Notes under the pieces: model-generated | What the model saw: only the letters and a program-made list of their open reading frames with translations | What the model was told of the DNA's origin: nothing | The model's database searches: none | Assembly: GCA_046348685.1 (NCBI GenBank) | Contig: JAXMDT010000007.1 | Coordinates: 1-64,000 of the forward strand | DNA length: 64,000 nucleotides | Direction: 5' to 3' | Source: JAXMDT01 sp046348685 | GTDB lineage: Bacteria > Pseudomonadota > Alphaproteobacteria > Rickettsiales > UBA998 | Shown: one piece after another, positions 61,046-64,000 of the stretch | Layout: the number at the start of each line of letters is the position of its first letter | Position numbering within the stretch: the stretch's first letter is position 1 | Translations under genes and position numbers: made by a program

Positions 61046-62902
61046 ATGTCCGAACCGCTCATTGGCAGCGAATTCATTCGCAGTTTCGCAAAGAATCTTT
61101 CGACCTCTCCTGGCGTCTACCGCATGATGGATGTGAATGGCGACGTGCTCTATGTCGGCAAAGCCAAAAACCTGAAAAACAGAGTTACGTCTTACGCGGT
61201 TAAAGGAGTCTATTCCAATCGTATTTTCCGGATGATCTCGCAGACTGCGGCAATGGAGGTGGTGACGACCCGCTCGGAAGCTGAAGCGCTGCTCCTTGAA
61301 GCCAATCTCATCAAGACCTTCCGGCCGCGTTACAACATTCTGCTTAAGGACGATAAATCATACCCTTACATCATGATGACGGATTCGCATCCTTTCCCGC
61401 GCATTGTCAAATACCGTGGTGCACAGAAAAAAGGAGAGAGTTATTTTGGTCCGTTTGCTTCGGCGGGTGCTGTCAATCATTCGCTGGCGCTGCTACAGAA
61501 AGCATTTCTGCTGCGACCCTGTGCGGATACGATTTTTAAAAACCGCTCGCGCCCGTGCTTGCAGTATCAAATCAAGCGCTGCTCCGCACCGTGTGTGCGC
61601 TACGTCAATGAGGAGGAATATGGTGCGCTCGTAAGACAGGCGAAGGATTTTCTTTCAGGAAAAAATCGCGAAGTGCAGGAAGCAATCTTTACAGAGATGC
61701 GGGAGTATAGCGTCTCTGAGCAATATGAAAAAGCTGCGCAATGCCGGGACCGTATACGTGCGCTGACGCAGATTCAGCAGGAGCAGAATAACAGCACTTC
61801 TTCCGTCAGCGATGCGGATGTCATTGCCTGCTACAAGGAAGGTGATAGCTGCTGCGTTCAGGTTTTCTTTTTCCGCAGCGGCCAGAATTTCGGTAATAAA
61901 TCCAGTTTTCTTTCTGCTTATGCCGACAATACCGAGAGCGATATTCTGGAAGCATTCATCCTGCAATTCTATCAATCGCATCCCCCGCCACGCGAGATTA
62001 TTCTTTCGCATGAGATCGCGGATAGCTCCGTGCTGGAAGAAGCTTTGTCCACGCTGACCACCTACAAGGTGAACGTCTCGCTACCACAACGTGGAGCGCG
62101 GCGTCAGATCGTCGACGACGCACTCAAAAATGCAAAAATGGCGCTAAGTCTGAAACTCTCTGAACGGCAGACAGAGCAGGCGCGCCTAGAAGAATTCGCG
62201 GAGTTATTCGGCTTGCCTGAGCCGCCGTCCCGCATCGAAGTTTACGACAACAGTCATATCATGGGCACGCATGCAGTCGGCGCCATGATCGTCGCTTCGC
62301 CCGAGGGCCTGGATAAAAAATCCTACCGCCGCTTCAATATTCGACGCGAGGAACTGACGCCGGGCGATGATTATGGCATGATGCGCGAAGTGCTGACCCG
62401 CCGCTTGTCACGTCTTGCCAAGGAAGATCCTGACCGCGATCAGGGTATATGGCCAGATTTCCTTCTGATCGATGGCGGCAAAGGGCATATGAGCACCGTT
62501 TGTGACATTCTGGTGGAATTGGGCATCGCCGATCTTCCCTTCGCCTGTATTGCCAAGGGGGTGGACCGTAATGCCGGACGCGAATGGTTCCACATGCCGG
62601 GCAAAGACGCCTTTCAGTTACCAGAAAATTCACCGCTATTATATTATATTCAGAGGCTTAGGGACGAAGCACATCGCTTTGCCATCAGCTCTCACCGCAT
62701 TAAGCGCGCAAATGCCCTGCGCGCTTCGGCATTGGATGAGATTCCCGGCATCGGATCGGGCCGGAAAAAGGCTTTGCTCAATCATTTCGGCTCCAGCAAA
62801 GACGTCGAAAAGGCAAGTTTGACCGCACTAGAAGCCGTGCCCGGCATCAGCAAACAGGTCGCAAAAAAAATCTACGCTTATTTCCACGGAACGGACGTTT
62901 AG
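61046..62902 (+). CDS. uvrC: Excinuclease ABC subunit C
   Basis: UvrC makes the dual incisions in nucleotide excision repair. The 618 residues have the GIY-YIG nuclease start ('SPGVYRMMDVNGDVLYVGKA', about 21-40), a UVR segment near 210, an RNase H-like endonuclease domain with 'DNSHIMGTHAVGAMIV' and 'FLLIDGGKGHMS', and two helix-hairpin-helix motifs at the end ('IPGIGSGRKKALLNHFGS', 'VPGISKQVAKKI'). uvrB is in the window as well. The reading frame stays open past the uvrC stop. Confidence 0.97.
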   Translation: MSEPLIGSEFIRSFAKNLSTSPGVYRMMDVNGDVLYVGKAKNLKNRVTSYAVKGVYSNRIFRMISQTAAMEVVTTRSEAEALLLEANLIKTFRPRYNILLKDDKSYPYIMMTDSHPFPRIVKYRGAQKKGESYFGPFASAGAVNHSLALLQKAFLLRPCADTIFKNRSRPCLQYQIKRCSAPCVRYVNEEEYGALVRQAKDFLSGKNREVQEAIFTEMREYSVSEQYEKAAQCRDRIRALTQIQQEQNNSTSSVSDADVIACYKEGDSCCVQVFFFRSGQNFGNKSSFLSAYADNTESDILEAFILQFYQSHPPPREIILSHEIADSSVLEEALSTLTTYKVNVSLPQRGARRQIVDDALKNAKMALSLKLSERQTEQARLEEFAELFGLPEPPSRIEVYDNSHIMGTHAVGAMIVASPEGLDKKSYRRFNIRREELTPGDDYGMMREVLTRRLSRLAKEDPDRDQGIWPDFLLIDGGKGHMSTVCDILVELGIADLPFACIAKGVDRNAGREWFHMPGKDAFQLPENSPLLYYIQRLRDEAHRFAISSHRIKRANALRASALDEIPGIGSGRKKALLNHFGSSKDVEKASLTALEAVPGISKQVAKKIYAYFHGTDV

Positions 62903-62977
62903 AAAATAATATTTATTTTCAGCCCATTATATTTCCGGACATTACTTAGTATTTTATTCGAGTTTTACTTAGAAAGA

Positions 62978-63319
62978 TTGCTCTATGACGGTTCTGTTAC
63001 AGAACGATTAAGTGTTCGTGACGCAGGCAGGATGCCGATTGAGAGGGATGGGGCAGTTGGGTTATTGTATGACTATAGCGTAGAGGAAATAGCTTCTACG
63101 GCTCAGAATAAAAGGGATTATATGTCGGTTGATTTGCAAGTTGGTAGCACTGAGTGGAACGAAGGCGCTTTTATTGGCCAAAATAGACATCCAGATGGCC
63201 GCGTAAATCAATTATCCGCATTAGTGCATGCTGGTGATCATGATATTACTAAATTTGTGAATGGTCAGCAAATCCCAGGCATGCAAGCGTTTGCTATTTC
63301 TAATCTAATTAGCCGATAA
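62978..63319 (+). CDS. Hypothetical small protein, low conservation
   Basis: This 113-codon frame starts with TTG at 62978; an ATG at 63032 is an alternative. The frame is the same as uvrC and is open from the uvrC stop onward. The sequence ('MPIERDGAVGLLYDYSVEEI', 'QNRHPDGRVNQLSALVHAGD') is polar and has no motif I recognise. Base composition is more AT-rich than its neighbours. A real but rapidly evolving gene, a degraded gene or a chance frame are all possible. Confidence 0.4.
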   Translation: MLYDGSVTERLSVRDAGRMPIERDGAVGLLYDYSVEEIASTAQNKRDYMSVDLQVGSTEWNEGAFIGQNRHPDGRVNQLSALVHAGDHDITKFVNGQQIPGMQAFAISNLISR

Positions 63320-63462
63320 GCCGATTAGAATTAAGTTATAAAGGCTTTTTTTTGCAACTCGGGTTTGTTTCCTTTTATCAATCTAGATAAATCCTATCTT
63401 TTAGTTTTAATTTTATACTCTAAGCCTTTATAATCACTTAGCTGAAAGAGTGATTATTAAAC

Positions 63463-63819
63463 ATGTCCGATTGGGTAACCCGCGCCTTTAGTAAAAACAG
63501 CACTTCCGTAGTTTTCGATGAAAAACTATTGGATGAAGAAGTTGTGATTTTAATGCAGGGAAAAAATACCTTTAATGACCCTGTTTATTCCTATGTAAAA
63601 TTGAGCCTGAGAAATCTTCAAAAGCTCAAAAATGCCATGAAAAATAAAGAGCGTTTTGTTCCAAGTGATTTTGGCAGTATTCTTTCAGCTGGCACCGGCG
63701 AACCTTCCGCAGAGTTACGTTCCGAAATGGCTGTTACGTATGGCTTAGTTGATGTACCAAAGCCCGTAATGCCTAAAATCAATATTTCGCAGCCCAGCGT
63801 ATGGGACGAAGACGACTAG
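63463..63819 (+). CDS. Conserved hypothetical protein (alphaproteobacterial type)
   Basis: The 118 residues read 'VVILMQGKNTFNDPVYSYVK', 'LSLRNLQKLKNAM' and 'RFVPSDFGSILSAGTGEPS'. I believe this resembles a small protein that recurs in many alphaproteobacteria without an assigned function, though I cannot name the family. It is soluble, mixed alpha/beta, with an acidic end. It has its own upstream region and faces dapB across 9 bases. No role can be assigned. Confidence 0.7.
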   Translation: MSDWVTRAFSKNSTSVVFDEKLLDEEVVILMQGKNTFNDPVYSYVKLSLRNLQKLKNAMKNKERFVPSDFGSILSAGTGEPSAELRSEMAVTYGLVDVPKPVMPKINISQPSVWDEDD

Positions 63820-63828
63820 TCTAGCTGA

Positions 63829-64000
63829 CTACAACCCTAAAACATCTTTCATCGAATAGAATCCGGGCTTTTGCTTTTTCGCCCAGAGCGCGGCGCGGAT
63901 GGCGCCGTTTGCATAGATCGCGCGGGAGGATGCTTTGTGTGTCAGCTCCAGCCGTTCACCTTCCCCGGCAAAGATCACCGTATGATCGCCGACGACATCG
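63829..64000 (-). CDS. dapB: 4-hydroxy-tetrahydrodipicolinate reductase, 3' end (partial)
   Basis: The minus-strand frame running off the window end encodes the last 57 residues of DapB, which makes tetrahydrodipicolinate in lysine and peptidoglycan synthesis. Visible stretches are 'GDHTVIFAGEGERLELTHKA' and 'YANGAIRAALWAKKQKPGFY', and the end 'SMKDVLGL' matches the DapB C-terminus. The stop codon is at 63829-63831. Confidence 0.93.
   Translation of the reverse strand, partial: DVVGDHTVIFAGEGERLELTHKASSRAIYANGAIRAALWAKKQKPGFYSMKDVLGL

Noticed and set aside
62902..62920. A/T-only palindrome after uvrC as a terminator
   Set aside because: The 8-bp stem pairs only A and T bases, so it would be unstable, and no T-run follows.
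1..64000. CRISPR arrays, rRNA operons, IS elements or prophage genes
   Set aside because: No regularly spaced direct repeats, no rRNA sequence, and no transposase, integrase or phage structural protein was recognised among the frames.

Overview
The window looks like a gene-dense chromosomal segment of an alphaproteobacterium with roughly balanced base composition. The evidence is gene order and family content: glyA-nrdR-ribD-ribE-ribBA-ribH-nusB-thiL, bamE divergent from a ubiquinol-cytochrome c chaperone gene, hslU/hslV divergent from hisB-DUF2628-hisH-hisA-hisF-hisE, a Caulobacter-type cpaBCDEF-tadBC cluster, and a reductase-uvrC pair. Complete histidine end-pathway and riboflavin genes argue against a strongly reduced obligate symbiont. 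The sequence alone does not settle order or genus. No phage, insertion sequence, CRISPR array, rRNA operon or toxin-antitoxin pair was recognised; there is one tRNA, tRNA-Ser(CGA).

Layout. 0-7.3 kb: the bamB 3' end, der, a small CpaA-type prepilin peptidase, an alpha/beta hydrolase, then a minus-strand run of pilD, an MshL-type secretin, an ABC-2-like permease and a TPR-like protein. 7.3-15.5 kb: rpiB, glyA, nrdR, the riboflavin genes, nusB, thiL, bamE, the cytochrome bc1 chaperone and tRNA-Ser. 15.5-20 kb: an HU-like protein with a clear terminator, an SRPBCC protein, YceI, GreB and a CPA2 antiporter. 20-25.8 kb: an RND efflux pump (intact acrB-like gene, frameshifted acrA-like gene), a DUF1993 protein and a TetR regulator, with two matching palindromes that may be the regulator's operators. 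25.8-33.7 kb: redoxin, exported acetolactate decarboxylase, endonuclease V, a TIGR03118 protein behind a Fur-like box, an FAD/NAD(P)-binding protein, a DUF6356-like protein, an RluA-type synthase, 3-oxoacid CoA-transferase subunits and RidA.

33.9-41.5 kb: Tad/Cpa pilus assembly genes cpaB, C, D, E, F, tadB and tadC, without a pilin gene alongside. 41.5-45.8 kb: uvrB, hslU, hslV and a Cys-rich lipoprotein. 45.8-51 kb: the his operon with three extra genes and hinT, interrupted by a MITE-like inverted repeat. 51-54.3 kb: two overlapping glycosyltransferase genes. 54.3-60 kb: aspartate aminotransferase, a tandem FKBP-like protein, ychF, pth, rplY and prs. 60-64 kb: a pteridine-reductase-like SDR, an AT-rich gap with DnaA-box-like sites, uvrC, two uncharacterised small genes and the dapB 3' end.

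Most genes are housekeeping. The least ordinary parts are the pilD-secretin-permease-TPR run, the acrA frameshift at a CG repeat with its paired operator candidates, the Fur-box-linked TIGR03118 gene with an EF-hand-like loop, a small Cys-rich lipoprotein with a calcium-type loop, and the exported acetolactate decarboxylase. Convergent neighbours often overlap at their 3' ends (der/cpaA, thiL/bamE, alsD/nfi, uvrB/hslU, hinT/glycosyltransferase), which fits a compact genome.
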